Of a stretch of DNA of 64,000 nucleotides, positions 1 to 8,101 are shown piece by piece. This DNA is from Antiquaquibacter metalliresistens. GTDB lineage: Bacteria > Actinomycetota > Actinomycetes > Actinomycetales > Microbacteriaceae. The stretch is from positions 1-64,000 of the forward strand of contig NZ_JARGEM010000002.1 of assembly GCF_029211225.1 (NCBI RefSeq), in the 5' to 3' direction. The position numbers were made by a program, and so were the translations under genes. The number at the start of each line of letters is the position of its first letter. Within the stretch, counting starts at the first letter, position 1. Under the pieces are notes generated by a model. The model was given only the letters and a program-made list of their open reading frames with translations, had not been told where the DNA came from and did not search any database.

Positions 1-50
1 TGTCTTTCTGTGTGAGTAGCTTTTGTCGGTTCTCACCTGACCATCGCACG

Positions 51-140
51 ATGGCTCACCACGTCCACGACGTGACACTCGAGCCCGAGAACTACACCAC
101 CCCATGGGACGTCACCCTTCCGGGGAACGCGGAGCGCTGA
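51..140 (+). CDS. possible 29-residue small protein, unknown
   Basis: An ATG at 51 opens a 29-codon frame ending in TGA. The peptide starts MAHHVHDV and ends PWDVTLPGNAER; it is charged, with three His in the first six residues. No good ribosome binding site precedes the ATG, and the frame stays open to base 3, so this could be the end of a longer gene that begins outside the window. The bases before the ATG are much less GC-rich than coding sequence here, which favours a start inside the window. I do not recognise a family. It could also be a chance frame. Confidence 0.25.
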   Translation: MAHHVHDVTLEPENYTTPWDVTLPGNAER

Positions 141-185
141 GCACGGGCTCGCCGTGACGCTCGCTCGGCCTCCCCCTCGACCGCG

Positions 186-257
186 CTCCGCTCCCAGGAT
201 TCGAACCTGGACCTAACGGCTCCAAAGGCCGTCGTGCTGCCGTTACACCAAAGCGGA
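186..257 (-). tRNA. tRNA-Gln (anticodon TTG)
   Basis: On the minus strand this 72-base segment folds as a cloverleaf. The acceptor stem pairs TCCGCTT with GAGCGGA (one G-T pair), followed by discriminator G. The anticodon stem is ACGGC/GCCGT around the loop CTTTGGA, giving anticodon TTG, which reads the Gln codon CAA. The T arm is CCAGG-TTCGAAT-CCTGG. No CCA is encoded. Confidence 0.95.
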
Positions 258-337
258 TCGCCGGAATCGGCCCCTCAAGTCTGTCATGACCCGCAAGGGA
301 CGGACGGGCATCCAGCGCGCCGCGCCATAATGAACGG

Positions 338-838
338 ATGCTGCCCGCCCACGACGAAGTCGACCGAATCGTCGACTCCTGGTCGCGGGAGCGGCCCGAC
401 CTCGACTTCTCACCGCTGCAGGTGCTCAGCCGCGTCGGCAGGCTCGCGCGGCATCTGGAGCGTGCTCGACGCACGGCGTTCGCGGCATCCGACCTGGAGC
501 TGTGGGAGTTCGACGTGCTCTCGGCGCTGCGCCGCGAGGGGGCGCCCTATCAGCTCTCCCCGAAAGCGCTGCTGCAGCAGACGCTCGTCTCGAGCGGCAC
601 GATGACCAACCGGATCGACCGGCTCGTGCAGCGGCGGCTCGTGGAACGGCGCACCGACCCGAACGACGGCCGGGGCATCCTCGTCGTGATGACCGAGCTC
701 GGCCGCGAGCGCGTGGATGCCGCGATCAGCACCCTGCTGACCGCCGAGTCCGAGCTGCTCGCCCGCCTGTCGAGGGCGGACCAGGAGCGTCTGTCGAGCC
801 TGCTGCGCAAGCTGAGCCTGGACTTCGACCGCGAATAG
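338..838 (+). CDS. MarR family transcriptional regulator
   Basis: A 166-residue protein with the MarR winged-helix layout: a helical N-terminus, the recognition region LVSSGTMTNRIDRLVQRRLV around residues 88-107, and the wing RRTDPNDGRGILVVMTELGR. MarR proteins bind DNA as dimers and usually repress a neighbouring gene until a small ligand binds. The start is set by a CATAAT box at 326-331 lying six bases before the ATG, with no ribosome binding site, so the mRNA is probably leaderless. The neighbours are a tRNA and a convergent channel gene, so its target is not clear. It is clearly related to the MarR gene at 35242-35727; both carry SRERPDL- or QRERPDL-type N-termini. Confidence 0.9.
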   Translation: MLPAHDEVDRIVDSWSRERPDLDFSPLQVLSRVGRLARHLERARRTAFAASDLELWEFDVLSALRREGAPYQLSPKALLQQTLVSSGTMTNRIDRLVQRRLVERRTDPNDGRGILVVMTELGRERVDAAISTLLTAESELLARLSRADQERLSSLLRKLSLDFDRE

Positions 839-845
839 CGCCTCG

Positions 846-1490
846 TCAGGCCGCCTTCCGACTGCCGAATCGGCCCACGAAGAAGCTCACCGGGAAGAGC
901 GCGAACCAGAAGTACATCGCGGCATCCCCCGACCAGAGCAGCGCGATCGGGATGCTCGCCCAGAACACCGCCGGCGTGCTGAGCAGATCGCGCACCACGT
1001 ACCTGTAGACCGCGTCGCCGACCGCGGGGTCGAGCAGACCGGCTCTGTGCGCATAGACCCAGATCGCCAGCTGCATCATGCTGAGCGCACCGACCACGAA
1101 CGCGTAGAGCACCACCGCGGGCACCTGCCCGCCGTACTCGGCGAGCAGGCTCGTGGGAAACGGCACGAACGCGACGAGGAACAGCAGGCCGAGGTTGATC
1201 CACAGCAGTGGGCCGTCGTGCCCCTTGATCACGCGGAACTTGCGATGGTGACCCAACCAGTTGAGCGCGATGATGACGAACGAGAGCGCGTACGCGAAGA
1301 AGTCCGGGAGCGCGTCCACGATCAGGTCCCACGCCGAGCCGTCACCACTGGATGGCCGCGGAAGGTCGAGCACGAGCAGGGTGATCGCGATCGCGAAGAT
1401 CGCGTCGCTGAAGTACACCATGCGGTCGCTGTCGCCGCCGCGCGAGACCAGCCGCAGGTATCGTTCGCGCACCGTCTCCACGACGCACAT
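846..1490 (-). CDS. TMEM175-like (DUF1211) membrane channel protein
   Basis: A 214-residue protein with about six hydrophobic segments. Residues near 22-40 carry the family hallmark FSDAIFAIAITLLVLDL, the pore-lining motif of TMEM175/DUF1211 potassium channels; bacterial members normally have one such repeat and form tetramers, which fits this length. A basic loop (HHRKFRVIKGH) follows the second or third helix. The ATG at 1490 lies only 21 bases from the GTG of the divergent P450 at 1512, so both promoters overlap. A physical role (K+ leak) is known for the family only; a link to the P450 is not shown. Confidence 0.85.
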   Translation of the reverse strand: MCVVETVRERYLRLVSRGGDSDRMVYFSDAIFAIAITLLVLDLPRPSSGDGSAWDLIVDALPDFFAYALSFVIIALNWLGHHRKFRVIKGHDGPLLWINLGLLFLVAFVPFPTSLLAEYGGQVPAVVLYAFVVGALSMMQLAIWVYAHRAGLLDPAVGDAVYRYVVRDLLSTPAVFWASIPIALLWSGDAAMYFWFALFPVSFFVGRFGSRKAA

Positions 1491-1511
1491 GCTAGCCAGT
1501 AGATTGGCCCC

Positions 1512-2750
1512 GTGCCGGTAGCCGAGGACAAGACCGCCCCACGCCGCGAGCGCGTTCTGAACCCGCTCACCGACGGCATCGGGTCGAGCGCGAAAGCCCA
1601 CGAGCATCGCCTCCTGAGCGCGGCCCGGCCCGCACTGCCGTATCTGAACTGGCTGGGCACCCTCGCGAGGCCCATCATGCGGGTGCCGGGCCTCGGCTGG
1701 ATCACCGCGGACCCGCTCACGGCCCGCGCCGTGCTCAACGACCCCGACCACTTCACCCTGCTGAGCGAGGGCGGCGTCGGTCACCTCTGGGCGCAGATCC
1801 TCGGCGACTGGGTCTACGAGCTGTTCGACGGCCCCGGGCATTACGACCTGCGCACCCGCAGCCGCGAGCTGTTCACCGAGAAGACGAGCTTCGACTTCGT
1901 CGAGAAGGCGTGGGGTTCGCGCATCGAGGATGCCCGGCTGCGCTTCGACGCCGGCGAGGCGATCGACCTCGCCGACCTCTCCCGCATGCTCGTGGGGCAG
2001 ATGGTGGTGGCACTGCTGGGCATGCCCGTGCCCGACACGGATGCCGCGTACCGGGAGATCTTCGCGACCGGTGAGGAACTGGCATCCACCGCCCTCGGCA
2101 CCACGGCCGACACCGTGCTGCCGCCGCACAAGATCGCGCGCGCCCGGGAGATCGTGGAGCGTCTGACGGGGCACATCGATGCCGCGTTCGAGAGCGCGCC
2201 GACCGATACGATCATCGGCCGCTGCCGGGAGCTCGGGTTGAGCCTGCGCGAGACGAAGGGACTGTCGACGCTGCTCATGGTCGCGGGCACCGAGACGGCG
2301 GCCTCGGCGATGGCGCGCACGGCGGCGCTGCTCTACGACACGGGTGAGCAGCACCGACTCATCGAGCACCCCGACTACCTGGAGAGCGCCGTGCGGGAGG
2401 CGCTGCGCGTCACCTCCCCCGCCCCGATCATCGGCCGCTCCGTGCTCGCCGACCTCGAGATCGGCGGGCGCAGCCTGAAGGCCGGTGAACGCATCATCGT
2501 GCTCACCTGGACCGCCAACAACCTCGCCGGCGAGTACCGGGTGGACCGCGCCTACATTCCGCAGAACCGTCAGCTGTGGTTCGGCGCGGGACGGCACCTG
2601 TGCCTGGGTGGGCCGCTCGCGCGCGCCGAGCTCGGCAAGATCGTGCAACTGCTCATCGGCGACGGCCGGCCGTTCCGCGTGGTCTCGCGCCGCTATGGGC
2701 GACGGGTGCTGATTCCCGCCTACGAGAGTCTGGTGGTGCAGAAGGCCTAG
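1512..2750 (+). CDS. cytochrome P450
   Basis: A 412-residue soluble-type P450. It shows the I-helix motif AGTET at residues 258-262, the K-helix ExxR at E296-R299, and the heme loop FGAGRHLCLGG with axial ligand C364. The usual PERF region is poorly conserved. It resembles the P450 at 6216-7364 along its length: both have RVPGLG near the N-terminus, LWFGAG-H-CLG at the heme and LIPxYxSLVV at the C-terminus, so the two are paralogs. A TAGATT box at 1500-1505 sits six bases before the GTG start, suggesting a leaderless mRNA. Its stop codon shares the palindrome CTAG with the stop of the convergent CDF gene. Electron donors are not encoded nearby, so substrate and redox partner are unknown. Confidence 0.93.
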   Translation: MPVAEDKTAPRRERVLNPLTDGIGSSAKAHEHRLLSAARPALPYLNWLGTLARPIMRVPGLGWITADPLTARAVLNDPDHFTLLSEGGVGHLWAQILGDWVYELFDGPGHYDLRTRSRELFTEKTSFDFVEKAWGSRIEDARLRFDAGEAIDLADLSRMLVGQMVVALLGMPVPDTDAAYREIFATGEELASTALGTTADTVLPPHKIARAREIVERLTGHIDAAFESAPTDTIIGRCRELGLSLRETKGLSTLLMVAGTETAASAMARTAALLYDTGEQHRLIEHPDYLESAVREALRVTSPAPIIGRSVLADLEIGGRSLKAGERIIVLTWTANNLAGEYRVDRAYIPQNRQLWFGAGRHLCLGGPLARAELGKIVQLLIGDGRPFRVVSRRYGRRVLIPAYESLVVQKA

Positions 2751-3652
2751 TCGTGGGTGGGATGCTCGTGCTCGCCGTGCTCGGCCCGCTCGAGCTGGAA
2801 CGTGGAGTGGTCGATCTGCACCGCGAAGTGTCCCGCCACGCACGATTGGAGATCGTCGAGCATCTTGGGGGCATGCCCGTCGTAGAAGCACTCGTCGTCC
2901 ACGACGACGTGGGCGGTGAGCACGGGCATCCCGGTCGCGATCTGGCTGGCGTGCAGGTCGTGCACCGACTGCACGTGCGGCACCGCAAGGATGTGCTGGC
3001 GCACCGCCTCGAGATCGAGTCCCTTCGGCGTCGCCTCGAGCAGCACGTTCGTGGTGTCGCGCAGCAGCAGCACCGCCCGGGGCACGATGAGCACGCCGAT
3101 GAGGATCGCGGCGATCGAGTCGGCATAGCCGAACCCGGTGAGGGCGATGACGATCGCCGCGACGATCACGGCGACCGAACCGAGGGCATCGTTGAGCACC
3201 TCGAGGAACGCGGCGCGCAGGTTGAGGTTGCGGTGGCGCCCGCCCATGAGCACCGCGAGGGATGCCACGTTCGCCAGCAACCCGATGACGCCGAAGATCA
3301 CCAGCAGCCCGCCGTCGATCTCGGGCGGCGCGAACAGCCGCTGCACGGCCTCGATGACGACGAACACGCCGACCGCCAGCAGCACCGCCGCCTGTGCGGT
3401 CGCACCGAGCACCTCGGCGCGCATCCAGCCCCAGGTGCGGCGCGCGGTCGGCGGTCGTTCGGCGAGCGAGGCGGCGACGAGGGCGATCACGAGCCCGCCC
3501 GAGTCGGTGAGCATGTGGGCGGCGTCCACGAGCAGCGCGAGGCTGCCGGTGAGGATCGCACCGACGACCTCCGCGGCGAAAACGATGACCGTTATCGACA
3601 ACGCGATGGCGATCCGCCCACGACCGGTCGGTGCCGCGTGATCGTGGGTCAT
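2747..3652 (-). CDS. cation diffusion facilitator (CzcD-type) metal exporter
   Basis: A 301-residue CDF transporter with six predicted membrane helices (about residues 14-180) and a cytoplasmic C-terminal domain that begins after ATPKGLDLEAV. The family exchanges protons for Zn2+ or related divalent metals. In helix 2 the metal site reads D43, H46 and D50 (AAHMLTD). In helix 5 the equivalent HxxxD reads ExxxD (E151, D155, in EVLNDALGS), which could alter metal preference. Both termini are His-rich (MTHDH at the start, EHGEHEHPTHD at the end). It lies 31 bases downstream of the OleD-like gene on the same strand and may be co-transcribed with that cluster; a weak hairpin separates them. Confidence 0.92.
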   Translation of the reverse strand: MTHDHAAPTGRGRIAIALSITVIVFAAEVVGAILTGSLALLVDAAHMLTDSGGLVIALVAASLAERPPTARRTWGWMRAEVLGATAQAAVLLAVGVFVVIEAVQRLFAPPEIDGGLLVIFGVIGLLANVASLAVLMGGRHRNLNLRAAFLEVLNDALGSVAVIVAAIVIALTGFGYADSIAAILIGVLIVPRAVLLLRDTTNVLLEATPKGLDLEAVRQHILAVPHVQSVHDLHASQIATGMPVLTAHVVVDDECFYDGHAPKMLDDLQSCVAGHFAVQIDHSTFQLERAEHGEHEHPTHD

Positions 3653-3654
3653 CT

Positions 3655-3679
3655 CCGCCCATTCTCCCCCGGAGGGCGG
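3655..3679 (-). terminator. weak hairpin between the OleD-like gene and the CDF gene
   Basis: CCGCCC at 3655-3660 can pair with GGGCGG at 3674-3679 around a 13-base loop that itself contains CTCC/GGAG. There is no T tract. It could reduce read-through from the lipid cluster into the CDF gene, or simply be GC-rich spacer. Confidence 0.25.
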
Positions 3680-3683
3680 GCAA

Positions 3684-4550
3684 TCACCAAGCTTCGGCGC
3701 CCGTGAGCCTCGTCGGCCTCGGACGGTAGCCCAGCCGCTCGCGAGCGGCGGTGAGGTCGAGTGTGCGCTCCAACCCGAGCTGGCTGACCGCGTAGCGGGT
3801 CAGCCGCGGGCGGCGACCGCCCAGGCGCGCGGCGGCTTCGAGGGCGGCGGCGGCGGCGAACGCTGCGGGGTAGGGGATGCCGGTGAGCGCGACATCCGCT
3901 CGTCCCCGGCGACCGAGGAACTCGCGCAGCACCGCAGCCAGCAGCACCTCGGTGTCGTCACCGATGTTGTAGACGCCGGTCGGCGCCGTGAGGGCGAGTT
4001 CGACGGCGTCGACCAGGTTGTCGATGTGGGTGAGGGTGTGGCGCACCTCCGCGCCGGCGGGCAGCGCCAGTCGGTGACCGCGGATGCCGGCCAGGATGCG
4101 CGGCAGCAGGGTGCGGTCACCGGGGCCGTACACGGCGTGGGGTCGCAGGACCACGGCGTTCGCACCGACCTCGAGCTCGGCGCGGGTCTTCGTCTCCGCG
4201 TAGCTGCTCAGAAACCTCGTGACCGGCGCCGCGTTCTCACGCACCCGCACGTTCGGTGCGAACGCGTCGTAGACGCTCGCCGTGGAGATGTGCACGACCC
4301 GGGCTCCGGGAAAGCTCGCGACGACGTTGCGCGTGCCGATCACGTTGGACAGCATCGCCGCAGCGCGCGGCGCCCAGTCGTCGGCGAGCGCCGCGCTGTG
4401 CACGACGGCATCGGCCCGGCCGTCGATGGGCCCGCTCGTGATATCCCACTCCCGGCGCGTGTACGCCGTCACCTCGTGACCGCGCTCGGCGAGCGCGCGC
4501 GCGACGGCACCGCCGACAAACCCCGCCGCTCCCGTGACGGCCACCCTCAT
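3684..4550 (-). CDS. NAD(P)-dependent reductase, extended SDR, OleD-like
   Basis: A 288-residue extended short-chain dehydrogenase of the 3-beta-HSD/epimerase type. The nucleotide-binding glycines are at GAAGFVG (residues 7-13), the catalytic pair is Y117 and K121 (YAETK), and the upstream Ser/Thr is in HISTAS (about 88-92). In olefin and beta-lactone pathways OleD reduces a 2-alkyl-3-ketoacid to the 3-hydroxyacid. That role is inferred here from the neighbours: its ATG overlaps the stop of the OleC-like ligase by four bases (ATGA), and an OleA-like condensing enzyme is in the same run of genes. OleD proteins are usually somewhat longer (about 330 residues), so a plain sugar or steroid-type epimerase remains possible. 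Confidence 0.8.
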   Translation of the reverse strand: MRVAVTGAAGFVGGAVARALAERGHEVTAYTRREWDITSGPIDGRADAVVHSAALADDWAPRAAAMLSNVIGTRNVVASFPGARVVHISTASVYDAFAPNVRVRENAAPVTRFLSSYAETKTRAELEVGANAVVLRPHAVYGPGDRTLLPRILAGIRGHRLALPAGAEVRHTLTHIDNLVDAVELALTAPTGVYNIGDDTEVLLAAVLREFLGRRGRADVALTGIPYPAAFAAAAALEAAARLGGRRPRLTRYAVSQLGLERTLDLTAARERLGYRPRPTRLTGAEAW

Positions 4551-6022
4551 CGCAGCGCCTCCGCGAGGGCGGCGCGGTCGAGCTTGCCGCTGCGGCCCTT
4601 GCGCGGGAGCGCCTCGAGGCGCACGATGCGATCGGGCAGCACGGCGGCGTCGATGAGACCGGGCAGGGCGCCCGCGATGGATGCCTGGTCCGCCTCGCCG
4701 ACGTAGGCGAGCACGATGGCGTCGTCGCCGATCTCGTTCGGCACACCCACGAGCGCGGCCTCGTCGACGCCGGCCAGCGATGCGATCACCGGCTCGTAGA
4801 GGCCCGGGTAGACGTTGGTGGTGCCGCGGATGAACATGTCCTTCGCGCGACCGGCGAGCACGAGGCGGCGGCCGTTCAGCCGGGCGAGGTCACCCGTCGC
4901 GAGCCGCTCGAGCGGGGGCTGACCGAGATAGCCGAGCGCGAGCCCCGGGCCGGCGAGCACGAGCTCGCCGTCGACGACCGTCGCTGCCACGGTGCGCATG
5001 AGTTCGCCGACGTCGTCGCCCGCACCGACGAACGCGAGCTTCGCGTCGCCGTCCGCGATCGCGACCGGGAGGATCTCGGTCATGCCGTAGATCGCTCGGA
5101 TCGCAGCGCGGGGAAAGCGCGCCCTGGCGCGCTCGAGCAGGGGCCGCAGCACGGGGGCACCGCCGATCAGGAGCATGCGCAGGCGGGGAGCCGCGGCATC
5201 CATGCGCAGCAGGGCGTCGAGCGCGGCGGGCACCGCGAAGAGCACGTTCGCCTCGGCCAGCAGGGGCAGGTAGCGCTTCGGCCGGGCGCCCGGGTCGGCG
5301 CCCGTCGGCGGCAGCACCCAGTGCGCACCGCCGATGAGCGCCGGGATGCCGACCATCAGCTGATCGGTGAGCACGCGTTCCCCGGGCACGAACCCCACCG
5401 CCTCGGCGAAGTCGCCGAGCCCGGCGCCGAGCGAGGAGCGGGAGTGCACCACCGCCTTCGGCGCCTGCGTGGTGCCGCTCGTGAAGATGATCAGCGCCTC
5501 GCCGCGCGGGTCGCCGCGCAGCGCGCCCGCGGCGCCCCCGAGCAGTCGCCCCAGGCTCAGTGCCCCCTTCGGCACCCCCCGCAATCGGGGGCCGGCGACG
5601 ATGTGCCTCGCGTGCGGCACGACGCTCGCGTAGTCGGGCAGCTCGAGACCGCGGCGTCGGGCGATGCCCCGCAGCGGGCCGGATGACGCGGCGTACAGCA
5701 CCGCTTCGGCCGCCACCCACCGCGGATCCGCAAGCCCTGCCCGAGCCCGGAACATCGCCTCCCCCGCCCCCGGGTCGGCGAAGACGACCGTGCCGCCGGC
5801 GGCGATGATGCCGAGCGCGAGACAGATGCCGTCGAGACCCGGGCGCACCGAGAACAGCACCCGATCGCCCGGCACGAAGCCCTCGCGCTCGAGCGCGCCC
5901 GCCACGCCCAGCACCCGATCGCGCAGCCGACCGAAGCTCAGCGTGCGGCGACCGAGGGTCATCGCGGGCGCCTCAGGGGTGCGCTCGCACGCCTCCAACA
6001 CGGCGCCCAGGATGTCGCTCAT
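4547..6022 (-). CDS. AMP-forming ligase, OleC-like (beta-lactone synthetase type)
   Basis: A 491-residue ANL-superfamily adenylating enzyme. It carries the ATP loop FTSGTTQAPK (residues 180-189), YGMTE (312-316), TGDLARL near 376 and the C-terminal catalytic Lys in RKGRSGK (K480). The stretch VVFADPGAGEAMFRARAGL (about 79-97) matches the OleC style better than acyl-CoA ligases. OleC closes a 3-hydroxyacid into a beta-lactone using ATP. The position directly before the OleD-like gene, with a four-base overlap, supports that job, but a plain fatty-acid ligase cannot be excluded. I chose the ATG at 6022 because similarity begins there; a longer frame upstream would read through the palindromic repeats at 6088-6168. 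No clear ribosome binding site precedes this ATG. Confidence 0.85.
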   Translation of the reverse strand: MSDILGAVLEACERTPEAPAMTLGRRTLSFGRLRDRVLGVAGALEREGFVPGDRVLFSVRPGLDGICLALGIIAAGGTVVFADPGAGEAMFRARAGLADPRWVAAEAVLYAASSGPLRGIARRRGLELPDYASVVPHARHIVAGPRLRGVPKGALSLGRLLGGAAGALRGDPRGEALIIFTSGTTQAPKAVVHSRSSLGAGLGDFAEAVGFVPGERVLTDQLMVGIPALIGGAHWVLPPTGADPGARPKRYLPLLAEANVLFAVPAALDALLRMDAAAPRLRMLLIGGAPVLRPLLERARARFPRAAIRAIYGMTEILPVAIADGDAKLAFVGAGDDVGELMRTVAATVVDGELVLAGPGLALGYLGQPPLERLATGDLARLNGRRLVLAGRAKDMFIRGTTNVYPGLYEPVIASLAGVDEAALVGVPNEIGDDAIVLAYVGEADQASIAGALPGLIDAAVLPDRIVRLEALPRKGRSGKLDRAALAEALR

Positions 6023-6087
6023 CGCGCCACTGCTCGGGCGGCGCCGGGCACGGCCCAAGGTGCGCCGGGGATGGTTCGGTCTGCGGC

Positions 6088-6168
6088 ACTCCCATTGTGA
6101 AGGAACTCCTTCAGAACGGGAGTGCGGGCGACACTCCCATGGTGAAGGAGTTCCTTCAGAACGGGAGC
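6088..6168. repeat. two copies of a 36-bp imperfect palindrome
   Basis: Copies lie at 6088-6123 and 6133-6168, 45 bases apart, in the spacer between the second P450 and the OleC-like gene. Each begins ACTCCCATKGTGAAGGA and ends TCCTTCAGAACGGGAG plus T or C, so each folds as a near-perfect hairpin with a tiny loop. A third copy is at 59497-59532. They could be transcript-processing or pausing hairpins inside the operon, or copies of a small non-coding mobile element. Confidence 0.8.
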
Positions 6169-6215
6169 GAAAGCGACGCATGACCCGACCTGCGCGATCC
6201 GGGAGGCGCGGTCGC

Positions 6216-7364
6216 TCACTGCGCGCTCCGAATCACCAGCGAGCGGTAGCCCGGAATGAGCACCCCGCGAGCGGGCGCCCGCGAGACGATCTCGAGCGGT
6301 CCGGCGGCCAGCAGCGCGCCAAGCGTGCCGCGGATCTGCGCCATCGCGAGCGGGGCGCCGAGGCAGAAGTGCGTGCCCGCGCCGAACCAGAGCTGCTTGA
6401 GCACCGCGGCCGCGTTCACGGACGGGTCGAAGTCGCCGAACGCGCGGTTCGCGGCGAAGGTCGCGAGAATCACCCGGTCGCCCGGGCGCACCGCGACGGC
6501 GCCGATCGTCGCGGGCGCGACCGCGCTGCGCAGCATCACGGGTGAGGGCGTGGTGACCCGCAGCCCCTCGGCGATGGCGGGTTCGACGAGCGCGGGGTCG
6601 GAGCTCAGCCGCGGCATCCAGCCCGAATCGACGAGCAGGGCGACGAGCCGCGGGATGTAGGAGACCAGCGTCTCGGTGCCGGTGAGCACGAAGGCGCCCA
6701 CCGCACCCATCGCCTCGTCCTCCGTGAGGCCGAGCGAGCGCACGCGGCCCGGCACCGTGGACTCGTCGCCCGCCCCGTAGGCGGCGCGGGCGTGCACGGT
6801 GAGCTCGTCGAGGATCGCGCGCGCGGCCGCAGCCTGGGCGGGTGTGAGCCGCGGACGGGAGAGGCGCACGAACCGGGTGATCGAGGAGACGCGATCGAAC
6901 AGCGCATCGTCCACCTCGCTGGGCGGCAGGCCGACGAGCTGAGCGATCATGGCGCTCGCGTTGCGCTTGGCCTCCGCGACCACGTCGACCGGCTCGCCGT
7001 CGACCAGCCGTGCGGTGAGCTGCGCGGCGGGCAGCGAGCGGGCGACCAGGGGCTCGACGTAGGCCGGGGCGAAGAGCGGGCCGAGCTTGCGACGCAGGGC
7101 GAGGTGGTCGGCGCCCTCCATGTTCAGCAGCACGGCGGGGCCGAGCACGGGCGTCCAGAGGTCGCTCGGCGCTCCCGGCCCGGTCTTCGAGAACGCGGCG
7201 GTGTTCATGAGCGTCGCCCGCAGCAGCTCGGCGTCGCGCACGAGCACCCCGAGCCCGGGCACGCGCTGCACGGGCGCTCGGGAGGCCTTGAGCAGAGGGT
7301 AGGCGATGGGATGCGCGGCTCGCATCACCCGCTCCTCCCACTCCCGCGCCAGGGCGACGTTCAC
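6216..7364 (-). CDS. cytochrome P450
   Basis: A 382-residue P450 with I-helix TGTET (residues 228-232), ExxR at E266-R269, and heme loop FGAGTHFCLGA with C334. It is paralogous to the P450 at 1512. Its ATG overlaps the stop of the glycosyltransferase gene by four bases, so the two are translationally coupled, and it is the third gene after the OleA-like enzyme. This makes oxidation of the cluster's lipid product or its precursor likely, but the substrate cannot be read from the sequence. About 190 bases holding two palindromic repeats separate it from the OleC-like gene downstream. Confidence 0.93.
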   Translation of the reverse strand: MNVALAREWEERVMRAAHPIAYPLLKASRAPVQRVPGLGVLVRDAELLRATLMNTAAFSKTGPGAPSDLWTPVLGPAVLLNMEGADHLALRRKLGPLFAPAYVEPLVARSLPAAQLTARLVDGEPVDVVAEAKRNASAMIAQLVGLPPSEVDDALFDRVSSITRFVRLSRPRLTPAQAAAARAILDELTVHARAAYGAGDESTVPGRVRSLGLTEDEAMGAVGAFVLTGTETLVSYIPRLVALLVDSGWMPRLSSDPALVEPAIAEGLRVTTPSPVMLRSAVAPATIGAVAVRPGDRVILATFAANRAFGDFDPSVNAAAVLKQLWFGAGTHFCLGAPLAMAQIRGTLGALLAAGPLEIVSRAPARGVLIPGYRSLVIRSAQ

Positions 7365-8101
7365 CGGATGTCCACGTGCTCGGGCCGGTACGCGTGGTCC
7401 TTGTACCAGAGCAGGGTGTTCTTCAGTCCCCAGGCGTTCACGCGCCGCGAGGAGCCGTAGACCACGACATCCCGCCGCCTGGCGTAGCGGTCGGTGATGC
7501 GACGCACGGCGTTGACGAGCGCGCGGTCCTCGTGCAGGTCCTCGATCGCGGTGCGCGGAAAGCCGCCGGCGGCCTCGTAGAGCGCCGCCGTGATGCCTAC
7601 GTTGCAGCCCGCCGCCATCATGTAGGGCCCGAGGTATTCGGCGGAGCGGTTGCCGGGACGGATGCGCCCGAACGCCTCCGCGAGCTCCACTGCGGCGCGC
7701 AGCAGCACCCGGCGACGCAGCGGCAGCCCCTCGTCGTGGCGCGGCACGAGCTCGCCGCCGACGAGCCCGAGTCCCTCGGTCGTCAGCGATCGGCGGATCG
7801 CGGCCGTCCAGTCGCGACGGGGCAGACAGTCGGCGTCGGTGCGAGCGAGCAGCGTCGCCCCCGCGGCGATGGCGGCGCGCATCCCGGTGTCCGCGGCCGC
7901 TCCCGTGCCCTTCTGCGGCTCAGGCACGATGCTCCAGCGCGGATGCCCGAACGCCCGGATCACGTCGGCCGAGGCATCCGTCGAACCGTTGTCGACGAAG
8001 ATCACGTCGAAGTCGGCGTCGTGCTGCGCGGCCAGCGCCTCGAGCGTCGGGCGGATACCGGCGGCCTCGTTGTAGACCGGCACGACCACGAACAGACTCA
8101 C
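7361..8101 (-). CDS. family 2 glycosyltransferase
   Basis: A 246-residue GT-A type transferase: VVVPVYNEA near residue 5, VDNGSTD (36-42), the metal-binding DxD as D89-A-D91 (RTDADC), and an acidic acceptor-side motif EDLHED (187-192). There are no clear membrane helices, so it should be cytosolic or peripheral. It would move a sugar from a nucleotide- or polyprenyl-linked donor to an unknown acceptor. Its start overlaps the OleA-like stop by four bases and its stop overlaps the P450 start by four, placing it firmly in the same transcript; glycosylation of the lipid product is a reasonable inference. Confidence 0.88.
   Translation of the reverse strand: MSLFVVVPVYNEAAGIRPTLEALAAQHDADFDVIFVDNGSTDASADVIRAFGHPRWSIVPEPQKGTGAAADTGMRAAIAAGATLLARTDADCLPRRDWTAAIRRSLTTEGLGLVGGELVPRHDEGLPLRRRVLLRAAVELAEAFGRIRPGNRSAEYLGPYMMAAGCNVGITAALYEAAGGFPRTAIEDLHEDRALVNAVRRITDRYARRRDVVVYGSSRRVNAWGLKNTLLWYKDHAYRPEHVDIR

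Noticed and set aside
2747-2750. Overlapping stops of the P450 and CDF genes as a special signal
   Set aside because: The shared CTAG simply supplies TAG on both strands; such short convergent overlaps are common in compact genomes.
6019-6181. N-terminal extension of the OleC-like protein through the palindromes
   Set aside because: The added residues come entirely from the repeat elements and a spacer, and the ligase fold begins at the ATG at 6022.
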